64,000 bases of DNA, taken from the NCBI GenBank assembly GCA_030278955.1, contig JAOANR010000006.1, positions 54,340,915 to 54,404,914 of the forward strand, read 5' to 3'. Positions 33,385-45,691 of this stretch are shown here, piece after piece. The stretch's first letter is position 1, and each line of letters begins with the position of its first letter. A program made the translations under genes and the position numbers. The notes below the pieces were generated by a model. It was not told where the DNA came from and made no database searches. It saw nothing but the letters and a program-made list of their open reading frames with translations. This DNA comes from Hygrophila difformis. Its lineage: Eukaryota; Streptophyta; Magnoliopsida; Lamiales; Acanthaceae.

Positions 33385-34274
33385 AAACCCTTATTCTCGT
33401 TCTTCTTTGGTTCATTGAACCTAGCTTGACCGTCGTTCTCCCAAAAATTGCCATTGTTATTGTTTCGATTCTTTTTCTTAAATTCTTGTGAGTCCTTGCT
33501 TGACTCCCCACTTCCATTACGCTTCAGTTGCTGGAATCGATCGATTGCTACAGCTCGATCATAAACCGTCTGCAGGTTCGTGAATTTTCCTACTGCAAGT
33601 ATCTCCCGGATACTAAGGTTCAGACCCATCTCGAATTTCTGAGCCTTGTCAGAGTCGGTTGGTACTATCCTCGTAGCAAATCGTACCAATTCCTTGAACA
33701 GGGTGTAATACTCCTGCACCGTCTGTCCCCCTTCTTTCAGTGACAATAACTCTTCGTACATTGCCACATTGGTGCTCATGGGGTAGAATCGGTCCCTGAG
33801 ACCCTCCTTAAGTTTATTCCATGTATAAGCTTCTTCATCTTCCTCTAAATTCTTCTGGAGGTTTTGTCACCACTCATCGGCTTCGCCTCCTAAGTAGTAG
33901 GTTGCTACTCGTATCTTTGCCTCATCAGGGCATTTGATAGCATACAAGAGCTTATCAAATGTACGGATCCACCCCTCTAGTTTGGCGGGATCCTCTTGCC
34001 CATCATAGCGTGGTGGTTGGTAGGGATTCACCAACGCTAGATAGTTGATTTGAGCTACTGGCGGAGGTACTGCTGCTTTTGTCCTATGCACCTCCGCATT
34101 TCCTAATGCTACGAGAATTTCCTCTACGGTTTTTAAATGTTCTTCCATATTATTGGGCACATGAGGCAATTGTTCTTCTAGGTTCTGCGGGGTTCCACTG
34201 TTGTTGGGCACGTTGGGGAGGTTAGCGTCAGTGCCGTTTGGACTTACCTCCATCGGTTTTCTCCTAGTTGCCAT
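33385..34274 (-). pseudogene. Gag remnant of element 2
   Basis: ATG at 34274 (MATRRKPMEVSPNGTDANLP). It is close to element 1 Gag and shows VNPYQPPRYDGQEDPAKLEG and TYYLGGEADEW. The second Trp codon of the WW pair is TGA at 33867-33869. Beyond the stop the same frame continues (RFYPMSTNVAMYEELLSL, then the basic linker) until the deletion junction near 33385, before the zinc knuckle. There is no other frameshift. Non-functional. Confidence 0.8.
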
Positions 34275-35100
34275 TTTCTGTTATAAACGTGTATAGATTA
34301 GATTCTGGGAATTTGAGTGCTCGTTTAGCAGGAGAATCATGAAGTACAGAAATCGTTTTTTTTTTTTTTTTTGTCGGACAGGGGTCTGTCCGGATTTTTT
34401 TTTTCTTGTTTTGTTTTTTTTAAGTCTCGAATTTCGAATTTTGGATTTGTTGTTTGGGAAACCAAACAAGATTTTTGGAATAGAGAGTGTTTTAATAAAA
34501 ACTTGATTTTTATTGTTTCCACATAAGGAAATTTTTTAATTCGTACAAGGCTAGGAATGGCTAAAGCCGAGATTTATTATGCTTAGACGTGCGGTTAGAT
34601 GAACGCGATCTAGAACGAAGACAAGATCCGTCTCTAGTTAGCGTTCCTAATTCGATGTCAAACTTCTAAGTTATCTAGTGCAAGCATAAGATCTAAGTTA
34701 GAACAACGTCGCTTCTAGGTTATCTAAGGTATAGAAAATGTAATATGCGCATGCAAATGATGATTCCCCCCCCCCCCCCCCCAAAAAGTAAATCATGCAC
34801 TGTCTACATATATATATTTTCTTTTTTGTCTAATTTCCATGGGTTTTAAAATAAAAATTTATTCCATGAAAATAGTGCTTTAAAATTTAAAATAATAGTT
34901 AAGATCCTTGGACCTCTATATTGGGTCAAAAATAATTAACATTTTGGCTCAAAAATAATTTGGGCTAGGAAATTTTAAAAACAATAATTTGGGCTTCTAT
35001 AATTATAAGAATAATTTAAAAGTAATAATGGTTTAAATAATAATGGTTTAAAATTAATAGTTTAAAAATAATAATGATCTAATAGTTTAAAAATATCCGG
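34275..35100 (-). other. 5' leader of element 2
   Basis: Untranslated stretch between the primer-binding site and gag. It contains a run of about 17 C at 34767-34783 and an AT-rich part. Tandem AATAATGGTTTAAA pieces lie at 35020-35080. Unlike element 3, no coiled-coil ORF is seen here. Confidence 0.5.
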
Positions 35101-35112
35101 GCTCTGATACCA
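35101..35112 (-). other. Primer-binding site, initiator tRNA-Met type
   Basis: TGGTATCAGAGC on the minus strand, three bases after the LTR end, complementary to the 3' end of plant initiator tRNA-Met. Confidence 0.85.
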
Positions 35113-35115
35113 CTC

Positions 35116-37747
35116 TGTAACACCCCGATTTTTTATAACCCAGGTCGGGATTGTAACGCCCCGGTTTTTAATAACCCAAGTCGGGATGTCACCGCCACAC
35201 CTCCCTAGCAAGACACGATTTCTACGAGCTTGCTAAAGAGATGCAAGACTATGGTTTTTCAGAATTTAAAACATTCAAACAGCCCATTGTAATATAATTC
35301 GAAAATAATGTCATTACAATTGCAGCGGAAAATAATAACTAATTATATAGATAGCAGCGGAATTTAAAAACAGGGCCAACATGACCAAAACACAGGTTAA
35401 ACAGGCCCGTTCATGCAAGTTCTAGTCTACTGCAAAAATTCTAAAATAATATGTCTCCCCAAAATTCACATGTATGCATATGATGATGCATAATCCTCAA
35501 CTCTGAAAGAAAAAGGGAAAATGTGGTTTGGTCAGCACAACTTGCTGAGTAAGTTAACACATACATGATTATGGGGTTTCAAAACCATTAATTAGGCTTA
35601 AAGAAAACATGTGCATAACACCCCATAATTTAATTTTTTTATCTAGTAATAATTTAATGGCATAATTTCAAAGACATGGATTCCATAAAATCACAATATA
35701 GCTTGCAAGTTAAATAATTGTATAACATAATTTAAAAGCACAATTTAAGTAAGGGAAGGAAAATATTCAAGTCTTTTAATTTCCCCGTTACTTCAGGATT
35801 TGGTATTTTAGGATTTCATTCTCTCCCTTTTGTTCAATATGAACTAATATAAATTGGTTCTTGGGGAATCGAACCCGCAAGAATTTAAACACATCCTAGG
35901 GAATCGAACACATAGGAATCAATACACGTCCTGGGGAATTGAACCCGCAGGAATTGACACACATCCTGGGGATCCGAACCCGCGGGAATTGACACACATC
36001 CTATGGAATCAAACCCGCAGGAATTGACACACATCCTGGGGAATTGAACCCGCAGGAATTAACACACATCTTGGGGAATTGAACCCGCAGGAAAACATAC
36101 ACCCTGGGGAATTGAACCAGCAAGGTAAGACAGACATCCTGGGGAATTGAACACGCAGGAAAACAGACGCCTTGGTGAATCGAACCCACAAGGTAGAACA
36201 AGTTTCGCAATTTCACAAGTTTCTCAAAATATAACTTTTTACTAGTCGCTGTTTACTCCATAATTATTTAAAAATTCATTTTAAGTCCAAAAGTTCTGAA
36301 TATTTACCAGTAACTCGAAAACACAGAGGCGAACAAGTTTTGTGTTTTAAGTTTTTCGATCTGAGTTAAGGAAATAAGTCAAAAACGTGGATTTTCATCA
36401 GCTTATTAATCTGTCCGAATTTTACAACAACAGTTTCATAATTTCAAGATCTACAATAGCAAACGAACTCCAAATTCGATGAAATTTTAAGGAAGATACT
36501 TAAGGCATAGATCTACAAGTTTCACGTTCGACTAAAGTTCTAAATCGGCCTAGATCTATTGTCAAAAACGTCTACAATTTCGGACTAATGTTCTGCCAAG
36601 ATTTCAAGATCTAAATTTAGAACAGTTCAGTTTGGGGTCGATTTTAGATATCAAAACGTAATAAAAAATTACGAAATTTTTACAAAACCTAGATTAATGT
36701 TTTAGGAACGTTTTTTGTGTTTTAAGTTTTCTCGTTTGATCAGTTTTAAGGGTTCCAAAAATTCATGCAAAAACGCTGCGCCGTAGAGTTTTTCGTGTTG
36801 ACAGATTTTAAGTTCTTGATTAAATCTTTAAATTCGGTGTATTTTAATTCGCCCAAAACCATAGTAAGGTTAACTTATAGGTTTATGGATGTTCCGGCTC
36901 GTTGATTCGAAGGCGTGGCTTCCAGTCCACCGTTTATCTCGTTGATTCGTCGGGTTCTTCGTTCTAGATCCGGATCGGGGTTTAGAATAGAAAAAGGATC
37001 ATGTTAGGATTCGTTTTCGAATCAATAATGGAAAAGAAACGGACCAGAACTTACCACAACGACAAGGCCTCCAAAATTTCGTCCAAGTCAGTCTCCTCTC
37101 TTGCCTTCGTGCCTCTGACGACTCCGGGATTAGGGTTTGATATGTAAAGAGTTTTTCATAGGGTTTGAAAAGTGTTCGGGGTCGAACAAGATGATTATTT
37201 ATAGATGTTGAAGACCTAGGGGACGTCCAAGGTCTGCCCTAGGGAGTCTTGAGCCGAAAGGTGAGCAACCGAAGTCGAAAAATCCGGAATCGGGCGAGAA
37301 AATCTTGTATGGCTCGTTTCTGTCCAACGGCGCGGGGTTGGCGCGCCGAATGAGGAAACCCCGCGCGGTCTCCGCCTGGACTTCGGTCCGGGCGGGTCGT
37401 GCGATCCGTCGAGCCTTTCCTCCTCTCTTTCGGACTTCTATCCCTCTATGTTCTCGAATTCCGATTTCCGGGCTATTTTCGGGTTCCAATTTCCTATCTT
37501 AATTTAACTCGGGTCTGAATTAATGTTGGTCTCAAATTTCCGAGTCCATTAGTGTCGGGTTCCTATGTACAATTTATTTGATTAAATTGTCTTTGGCTTT
37601 TACGGGTATTAGAACTTTAATTCCTTTTTAAATTCCATTTCTCATTTCGTATGATTCTTTATCCATTGATTATGTTTATTTATTTATTTATTTATTTCCT
37701 GTTTATTTATTTATTTAATTTATGTTGCAAAATTCTCGGGTATTACA
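35116..37747 (-). repeat. 5' LTR of element 2, 2632 bp
   Basis: Minus strand: starts TGTAATACCCGAG (37747), ends GTGTTACA (35116). A TATAAATA box lies near 37195-37205. The terminal 36-base unit is doubled (35116 and 35152), as in the 3' LTR. It contains the B-box-like array at 35860-36195. Short ORFs inside are products of the repeats. Confidence 0.8.
35860..36195 (-). repeat. Tandem B-box-like array in the element 2 LTR
   Basis: About ten units of ~35 bases (CATCCTGGGGAATTGAACCC pattern) begin near 35865, 35899, 35934, 35969, 36003, 36038, 36073, 36106, 36140 and 36174. Most have GAATTGAACCC, that is GGGTTCAATTC on the element sense strand. It lacks the 108-base higher-order order seen at 25437-25890. 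Confidence 0.8.
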
Positions 37748-37752
37748 TTTGC

Positions 37753-38406
37753 AAATGAGTCCCAGCATTCTATCGGAGCATTCCCAACGACCCAGGTGTG
37801 AATAGCACAAATTATTGCTCCAGGTGTGACTAAAAATGGTGCTGGTGTGTACCGACTAATAAACTATACCATTGATCCTCTCTATCAGTGAAGAAATTGG
37901 ATGGGATTTTTGTTTACCACGAATTGATTGGACTTATTACCACCCCCCTTAAACACTCTATCTATACATGGAGTCAGTTAACTTTTTGTCTACTTTCAAA
38001 ATTGAAAATTTTCCAATCCAAATATTTCCTATCAAATGTTTTTTCCATATCTAGCCTATCACCCTTTCTTACTAGAGATGCAGTCATGCAGATAAAAAAG
38101 GGTTTCTTTAGATGTGTTATAACTACTAAGTTTAGGTACGACAAACCTATCATTTTTCTTCTCTCGCACCTACAAATGAAATTAATAATCCATAGACAAA
38201 GCTTCAACTGGCACAACACAGGTGCGACAAATATTTTTATTTTCCTTGGACCAACCTTCAAAATGATGAGACGGGTGTAATTAACAAGGTGCGGTGCAAA
38301 AAGCTCTGTTGCACCTAAGTAGTCGCACCAGCATCCCTTGCACTCGCACCCAAAGTTTCCTATGACTTTGGATGCGGCGACTTTATTGTACCAACTTATT
38401 CTCGCC
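37753..38406. other. Non-coding spacer, nothing recognised
   Basis: This was continuous with 32487 before element 2 inserted (GTAGCATTTGC joined to AAATGAGTCCC). Several CAGGTGTGA / GGTGTGTACC / CTCGCACC segments recur but no gene or known repeat is evident. Confidence 0.3.
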
Positions 38407-38772
38407 TAAGTGTCTATTCTGCACGCAACTTTTGGAAGCTTTTGGGAGCTTTGATCGAGGAGCTTTAGCTTTTATTTCAAAACAATAGCCCCATTCTACA
38501 CACTAGCTTTTGAAGGCTTTAGCTACGAATTGCAGCTCCGAAAAACTCTATAATCAGAAGCTACGCTCAGTACTTTTGGGAGCTATCGGAAGCTACTTTC
38601 CAAATTTAATTAATTTTTCTCTTCAAATTACAATGTTTGACACCTACAGCTACTTGTACCAAACACTTATGCACAAACTGATAGCTACAGCTCCTACAAC
38701 TCCCAATAGCTACAACTCCCTACAGCTGAAGCTCGCAGTACAACTACAACTCTACGTGCAGAACGGACCCTA
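38407..38772. mobile_element. TIR MITE family with TTCTGCACG ends, copy 2
   Basis: TTCTGCACG at the left and CGTGCAGAA at the right are inverted copies. The body aligns with 16856-17198 from TTGGAAGCTTTTGGGAGC to ACAACTCTACGTGCAG. The right end reads GGACCCTAA. Confidence 0.65.
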
Positions 38773-38983
38773 AATACTCTAATGGCTTATATATTTTTGT
38801 TATTTTTATGGTTTCTCGCCTAAATCACTTGGGTGCTTAATTTTGAGTATAAAATTTAAATTTGCTCATTTTATATGTATCACTTTGTATGTTATCATCA
38901 TGAAATATGATAAAAAAAAATAATAAAAAAATTTTTTTAAAAAAATTCTTATGTTTGGATACAAAAATGGACAAAAATAAAAG

Positions 38984-39305
38984 TGTTATATAATATAACT
39001 ATATATGTATAGGCCTTAGTATTTCATACATTAAATATGTACATGGGAATTGCATTACAGAAAAGAAATGAAAAGCAAGAAGGTAATGCACCGTGGAGCA
39101 ATGAAAATGAATTTTGAAAATCAGATCCAATCTCACTATTAATCATTCCTTTACACGGTATTTATAGTGTAAAAACACTTCAATATTAAGAAAGTATTAC
39201 TATTAATCGAAACAAAATACATGGTATAAGAAGCATCCACAAAATCGCATACGTAGCTTTGGCGTCGAAGCATTTCAGATGTGTATGGTCAATGTGTCCG
39301 TAACA
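38984..39305 (-). repeat. Copia 3' LTR, 322 bp
   Basis: Starts (plus reading) TGTTATATAATATAAC and ends GTCCGTAACA. GGTATTTATAGTG near 39158 holds the minus-strand TATA box. Confidence 0.85.
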
Positions 39306-39444
39306 CTCCCCCTGGATGCTTTTATACAAAGAATATGCCTCGTTAAAATCTTACTAGGAAAAAACCCTGTGGGAAAAAATCCTAGTGAAGGAAAAAGAGT
39401 ACAATATTCTTGTATTTATTTCTCCCCCTGATTTGGACATCATT

Positions 39445-42400
39445 TTAAATATCAAAGCAGTGCATTCCAATTTTCTTCACGAGCTTCTCGAATGTCGCAG
39501 TCGGAAATGCCTTGGTCAATAGATCCGCCAAGTTATTCTCTGATCGAATTTGCTGCACATCAATTTCACCATTCTTTTGAAAATCATGGGTATAGAAAAA
39601 TTTCCGTGAAATGTGTTTAGTTCTATCTCCTTTTACATAACCCCCTTTCAATTGGACTATACAAGCCGAATTATCTCCGAATAAAATTATTGAGGGCATT
39701 TTTGGTTCAATGATTAAACCATAATTATTCAATATATGTTGAGTCATTGACCTCAATCAAATACATTCTCGACTTGCCTCATGGATTGCTAATATTTCGG
39801 CATGATTTGATGAAGTAGCTGTTAACGTTTGTTTCATAGATCTCCATGAGATAGTTGTTCCACCACACATAAAGACATAGCATGTTTGAGTTTTGGCTTT
39901 GTTTGGGTCTGATAAATATCCTGCATCGGCATATCCGATCAACTCATATCGAGAATCCTTTGGGTAAAATAACCCAAGGTCAACTGTTCCATGGAGATAG
40001 CGAAAGATGTGCTTCCTTTCCAATGTCGTTGAGTAGGGCAAGAACTAAATTTTGCAAGTAAATTAACAGCAAACGCGATATCAGGTCGCGTGCTATTTGC
40101 AAGATACATTAATGCGCCAATTGCGCTTAAATATGGCACTTCTGGGCCAAGTTGTTCTTCATTATCTTCTTTTGACCTAAATGGATCTTTTGCAGGATCA
40201 AGTGCCCGAACGACCATTTGATTACTTAGCAAATGAGCATAATCCATTCGAAATTGCTACAATATCTTTTGGGTATAAGCTGATTGATGAATAAATATAC
40301 CCTTTCCAAATGCTCAATTTGTAGATCAAGGCAAAATTTCGTTATTCTGAAATCCTTGATTTCGAACTCTCTTTTCAGATATTTAACTGCCTTTCTTGTT
40401 CTTCAGGAATTCCAATTAAATTTAAACCGTCAGCATAGACTGAAACGATTACAAATTCTAACCCATTTTTCTTTATAAAAATACAAGGACACATAGGGTC
40501 ATTTATGTAACCTTCTTTTATTGAACTTTTGCTGAGGCTTGTGTATTTAGATTGCACATAATACCAATATTTTCTTTAACCGACATTCATCAACCGATTT
40601 AGGTTTGCAATATAATTTCATCTGGGTTCCAAATATTTTATTTGTGACAATTGATTGAGATCTCATTCTTTTTTAATGGCCCTGCTCTTTTGGAGCTATC
40701 AATTTTGTCACTTTATAAAGTTTGTAAACCTCGAGGATTTTTACCTTTGGAACCAGATGATTTATCGCACTTTTGGCGTGCAAGAAATTTATCTTTCACA
40801 TTTGTAATTGGTCCATTTAGGACATACTCGACACCAAGTGATTATCTTGTGCAACAAGCATTTTACTCGGGCAACAAGTTTTCCTTGGACAATGCCGATA
40901 TGTGGGATTTAGTAATCCTTCTAGCCACATGATACGCTTGGCAGTGAATTTGCAATTTATGCAAACATATAGGTCTTTGTAATCATAATATATATAATTT
41001 CTTTTTTTTTTTCTTTCGGTTGATCCACATCTCCCCCTAATGTCGGAAAATAATAATTTGCAAACCTGATATAAAATCACCAAATTTTGGTACCAAATAT
41101 AATTTATTTAATGGTGATTTATATCCGACGCAGATATTCCCAATCGTCATTGGGAGCCCAATTAGGGTGACATAAAGGGGAAATATATTACACACCCAAA
41201 TATTTTCAATTCTTAAACATTGGGCTTATATCAATTCTAGGAGAGAGAATTAATGACAGTCTGTCGGTTTTATTTTCACGAGCGTTGCTACATAGCATGT
41301 CCCCAAACTTTTGTAGGTAACTTTGACCTTATCAGCCTTGCGTGCAATTTAGTTATCAATTATTTTGTCATATACTTTGGCCAGGCTTGGCTTATACGGG
41401 ATTAAAATGCAGTGGCACTATCCAATCTTATTTTCTTTATTGGATATAATTGTGCTCACAATTAGTTATGTGTGTAAGCAACGCATATAGATTCATTTGA
41501 ATTTGAATCTCCAATAATTCACCTCAGCATGATGCTTTTAGGAGGATGCCTAAGCCGATCGTGCCAATTAAGAAAATTACTTGTAGACTTTCAGGTCTAT
41601 CACATAACATGTTTCAGTGGCACTCAGCTTTAATTTGTATAATACATGCTAGAAGATATTGATGCAATATTCTTTAACAAATTTTTTTTGCATCATGATT
41701 TGAGTAATCAAGAGTCTTATTGTCTTATTCAATGTTTCATAGTGATATCAATTTTTTCCAATATCACTGAAGCTTAGTAAGCTCTTTCGAGATTTTCACA
41801 ATCATAGTACATTTTCAAGCACAATTTTTATTCTCCTTCAGGAGGTATATAATGACTCTTCCAGAGTCTTTTTCAACTTCCACTGATTAAATTAGCAGTG
41901 GGTTTTTCCCATCTTCAGATGGGATAATGGCTATTGCATTTCAGTATAACATCCGTAATAGCACTTTCGAAGAGGCACATATCTCTGGCTTTATTTGGCA
42001 TCCAAATTTATATTTCCAATAAGTGTATAATTTACACAAAGGGAGAATATAACGGGGAATAAATACTGAATTTTTTATTTTATTTGGCACTAATATTGTG
42101 CTCAATAAATTTATTTAATCCCATGTGCGCGATATCATATTTCACTTCTATTATCAAGTGAATAATCATGATCAATATAGTTCATTCCAAAAACTGCCTT
42201 TAATTTTTACTCTTTTGAGATTAATATAAGCAAGCCAGATGTCCAGCCATGTGACATTTAAATGTCCAACGACTTTTTCGATGTCACAATAATGTGTATT
42301 TCCTAGCATAACGATACTAAACTTCTTTTGGATTTAAAAGGCCTTTTGTCATCATAAGGACAATTTATTTAATTCCAGAGAATTTACATTTGCATTATTC

Positions 42401-43394
42401 GCCAATATGCCTTAACCTGGTTTCAATTTCGACCACGATTTGGTCAATATTTTGCCTTTGGGCAATAATCACACCATGGATTATCATATTCAGTCATTTT
42501 TCTTTTGGAAAAGGCAATCACTTATTGGCTTGAATTAATAATTTTCAGCAATATTTTATTTTTCAGCCAAGAAAGTCAATATGATCATCAATGACGGTAT
42601 AATTTTTCCACATTTTAGTGGATTTTCAATGCCCTTTTTCATATATAGGCGTAATGGTCTTTTTATACCATTTTGAGTATTTCATAATTCATCCGGTTTA
42701 ACCGGGCACATATATACCCTCCTTTGCGGTTTATCCTCATAAAGGCAATTTGATTCGTGCCAAAATTTATTTGCTTCCGGCCTAATATTGGCCAATAACA
42801 CAATTTGCTTTCCCAAGCCAAGTGTGATATTTTTATCACCGCAATATTTTTAGGCTCATTAAGGCCAATTTCATTTCCACATCGTTGGCCCGAAAAATGA
42901 ATATTCGGATAGAATCCAAATCTGCAAGGTTAGTAATAATAATATTGGAAATAATAAATAAACAAGTATACCTTTGATTTTGGTAGATTTAAATCTTCAT
43001 TCGGCCAAGAGAGATCGATCACTATCGAATAATATTTTTCATAATTTGGGGGATTTTCAAATGTGACATATTGTCACTTTAAAAGCTCATCAAAGTGATG
43101 GCAGAAATATATGTAGCAGTTACTCTGTCGGTATACATGACCAAACTAAAGATCCATTAAATTTGTTGGTATAACCAAACTAAGACTTATGGACCCTGTT
43201 GGTATTCATGACCAGGACTAAGAACAAGCTTGTTTGGTGCAATTTACTCGATCTTGGCTTATTGCCTTTTTATCGGGGTAATAGTATCTTCTAACCCCAT
43301 TGAAGCCAGGTGCCTTTTAACGTCTCGTGCCCAGGATGTGTTTATCACCAAGAACTTATAACGGGAGAAATTCCTGCTTTGAAACGTTAGCCAT
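39445..43394 (-). pseudogene. Copia gag-pol remnant (RT/RNase H end recognisable)
   Basis: On the minus strand a gag start ATGGCTAACG lies at 43394, followed within 40 bases by a stop. 40560-43390 shows no frame longer than about 60 codons. The 3' part is clear: YINDPMCPCIFIKKNG and VSVYADGLNLIG (40375-40557; the catalytic pair is Asp-Gly instead of Asp-Asp). Then [20 protein letters not shown] (39939-40247), [15 protein letters not shown] and ISWRSMKQTLTATSS (39757-40041), and the RNase H end with GDNSACIVQL, HISRKFF and ENNLADLLTKAF (39445-39756). These are in three frames. The order RT then RNase H with the integrase upstream is that of Ty1/copia. Non-functional. Confidence 0.8.
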
Positions 43395-43460
43395 AATTAT
43401 ATTGAAAAGCTAGGAATAAAAGTTGTACCTAAAATTTTGGCAGAACTCCAACTGAGTCTC

Positions 43461-43475
43461 TTCGTGCTGATAACG
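43461..43475 (-). other. Copia primer-binding site
   Basis: CGTTATCAGCACGAA on the minus strand directly after the 5' LTR; this sequence is common next to LTRs of plant copia elements. Confidence 0.6.
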
Positions 43476-43797
43476 TGTTATATAATATAACTATATATTT
43501 ATAGGCCTTAGTATTTCATACATTAAATATGTACATGGGAATTGCATTACAGAAAAGAAATGAAAGCAAGAAGGTAATGCACCGTGGAGCAATGAAAATG
43601 AATTTTGAAAATCAGATCCAATCTCACTATTAATCATTCCTTTACACGGTATTTATAGTGTAAAAACACTTCAATATTAAGAAAGTATTTACTATTAATA
43701 GAAACAAAATACATGGTATAAGAAGCATCCACAAAATCGCATACGTAGCTTTGGCGTCGAAGCATTTCAGATGTGTATGGTCAATGTATCCGTAACA
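43476..43797 (-). repeat. Copia 5' LTR, 322 bp
   Basis: Near-identical to 38984-39305; ends TGTTATAT and GTAACA. Confidence 0.85.
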
Positions 43798-44091
43798 AAA
43801 AGACAATTTTGTTGTATATCCTCGTTTCCTTTATTCCCTGTTCTCTGTCTCTGTGCCACCACCATGTCTTTAGCCTACCAATTCATTTGTCCCCACTACT
43901 TTTTGCTATAGTTGTTTTTGGCCATTCGAGTATTGACGGGAACTGTCTTTACATATTTAGCTTAAAATTGAATCGATACTTTCTTTTATGAAATTCAACC
44001 CCACTAGAATAATATAGTTAGACTTTAAAAAACTATATTTAAGAAATATTTTTTGTTTTTTAAAATCATTTTGATACAATATCATATCTTA

Positions 44092-44245
44092 CACTACAAG
44101 AATTTTATGTTTTAACGACCAAAATTATTTGGTAAAATCTAGCTACTAACGAGGTTAGCGACTGAATTTGGAACCAGAATTGATTAATTACCATAATTTG
44201 AGCAATCAAAATTTATTAACTACCAAATCTACAATTTTTCTAGTG
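44092..44245. mobile_element. Possible CACTA-type MITE, 154 bp
   Basis: Starts CACTACAAGAA and ends TTTTTCTAGTG, which are imperfect inverted CACTA ends. Internal CGACCAAAATTATTTGGT and TTAGCGACTGAATTTGG are inverted-repeat-like, as in CACTA MITEs. The 3-bp flanks (TTA and ATG) do not match, which lowers confidence. Confidence 0.45.
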
Positions 44246-44507
44246 ATGTTACCAGGCAGATTAATTCGGATTGAGGGATTGAGGGATATAGGCCCCATAA
44301 AGGAGTGTTATCTCCCCGTTAGTATTTAATTCAACTCCATACCATACCTAAGCTTTGAATCCAAGAATTTGCTTAAGGATGGAGAGATTTATGTTATCTC
44401 ACCACATCACCAATGAATTTTAAGGAAGAATACGTGTACTTATTATTTAAATAAGTTTAAATCAATTAACTTTTTTTAAGGAGCCATTAAAGGCCTGGGA
44501 AGATATG

Positions 44508-44630
44508 ATGGGAGCCTATGCCACACAAATTACAAATAGAATAAAATATAGGGATAGGGGGCTGGTGGGGAATCGAGCCTCCACCCTTCCGTTGGAAGTC
44601 AATGGACTTAAGACTAAATACTCATCCCCA
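44508..44630 (-). mobile_element. tRNA-derived SINE, family 2, copy 2
   Basis: Minus strand: GGAGGCTCGATTCCCC as B box, CACCAGCCCCC, and TTTGTAATTTGTGTGGCATA. Same order as 20705-20830; the A-box part is degraded. Confidence 0.55.
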
Positions 44631-44964
44631 AAATCAAATCACTTAATCTCATGTTTAATTATTCACATATAACATATATAAATTCAATCAATCAATTAAA
44701 TAATTAAGTTTACGATTATCAAATAAATAAATTTAATTAAAAAAATCATATCTAAAGTTTTACATTAAATATAAATAATTAACTTTGTTAAAAATAGCGT
44801 AACGATAGGGGTGATTTCATTCAATGTCGTTTTCTTCATGTGCTTAGAGAAGATAATGTTGTTGTTCATTGTCTTGCCGAAATTGGGGCGAGCGGTGAAC
44901 TCTTCTACACTACTTTGGCCTTTCCTCCGGATCCTTTGAAGCCTCTTCACTACAAGAAAAACAG

Positions 44965-45300
44965 TGATTACCGACCGCAATATCCGGTCGGTAACCAAGA
45001 AAAGCGGGTCGTCCTGCCGGTTAGCGACCGCACGCCCGACCAAAATGACGGTCGGTAATCCCTTGGTAGGGAATATTGGGCCGACCAAAAGGGGCATCGG
45101 TCGGTAAACTTACCGACCAAACTGCCGACCGCGATATGGTCGGCAGATTTCCCGACCATATAACCGACCCAGTTTTTGGTCGGTACCCAACTCATGGGAC
45201 CTCGTGGTCCACCGCTTACCGACTGCACATGCGGTCGGTGGTGCGGTCGGTAAAGCACCGACCAGTTTGTGGTCTGGGGTGCGGTCGGTACCCAACTGTA
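44965..45300. repeat. Left subterminal motif array, GGTCGGTA/TACCGACC
   Basis: About 17 copies of the core GGTCGG or CCGACC in both directions, variable spacing. In En/Spm such subterminal repeats bind the TNPA-type protein. The short ORFs here are artefacts of the repeats. Confidence 0.8.
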
Positions 45301-45691
45301 GGATGCACCAGAAATGGCTGTTTTCACAGTCATCCCTGCTGCATCAATACCAACAAATAACACCCTATATCTTTACCAACACCTTCAGCACAATATGGCA
45401 ATCCATTTCATAACATTGTAATTAAAAACATCAACAATTAAACACATGTCCATGTACAATCAAAGTTCTACAACTTCTTTCACATTCCAAATTCAATTCG
45501 ACAATGACAATCCCAAAATGCAATTTGAAATGTGGAAGTCTGAAACGAAAAACATTAACATAGTCTTGAAACTTTCTACAAAGTATAAACATCTACACGT
45601 CTCATAAAAAAATAAAAAATAAAAAATAAAAAAGAAGAATCCCACCAATGAAATTTAGAAAAGACACTAACCAAGTCTCATCCCTCAACAC

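Larger units (their letters stand above)
32488..37747 (-). mobile_element. Ty3/gypsy (Tekay/Del-like) element 2, internally deleted
   Basis: Flanked by TTTGC on both sides (32483-32487 and 37748-37752). On the minus strand: 5' LTR 37747-35116, iMet-type primer-binding site 35112-35101, leader, gag fragment 34274-33385, then a 3' LTR that keeps only its last ~900 bases (33384-32488). The protease, RT, RNase H and integrase, and the U3 of the 3' LTR, are missing. Outer ends TGTAACACCCC and GGGTATTACA suit LTR termini (TG..CA). Confidence 0.8.
38984..43797 (-). mobile_element. Ty1/copia element, 4814 bp, complete insertion with eroded interior
   Basis: Two 322-bp LTRs (38984-39305, 43476-43797) with TGTTATAT..GTAACA ends and identical AAAAG target duplications (38979-38983, 43798-43802). 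The minus-strand order is 5' LTR, primer-binding site, gag and pol remnants, polypurine tract (39322-39306, AAAGCATCCAGGGGGAG), 3' LTR. The LTRs differ by only about three substitutions and two one-base indels, whereas the coding part is full of stops and small deletions. Confidence 0.85.

Noticed and set aside
25437..36195. tRNA genes suggested by many GGTTCGATTCC motifs
   Set aside because: Only the T-arm part is present; no acceptor, D or anticodon arms could be fitted around any unit.
45076..45363. ORFs of 94-131 codons at the CACTA left end
   Set aside because: They are products of the GGTCGGTA repeats in all frames.
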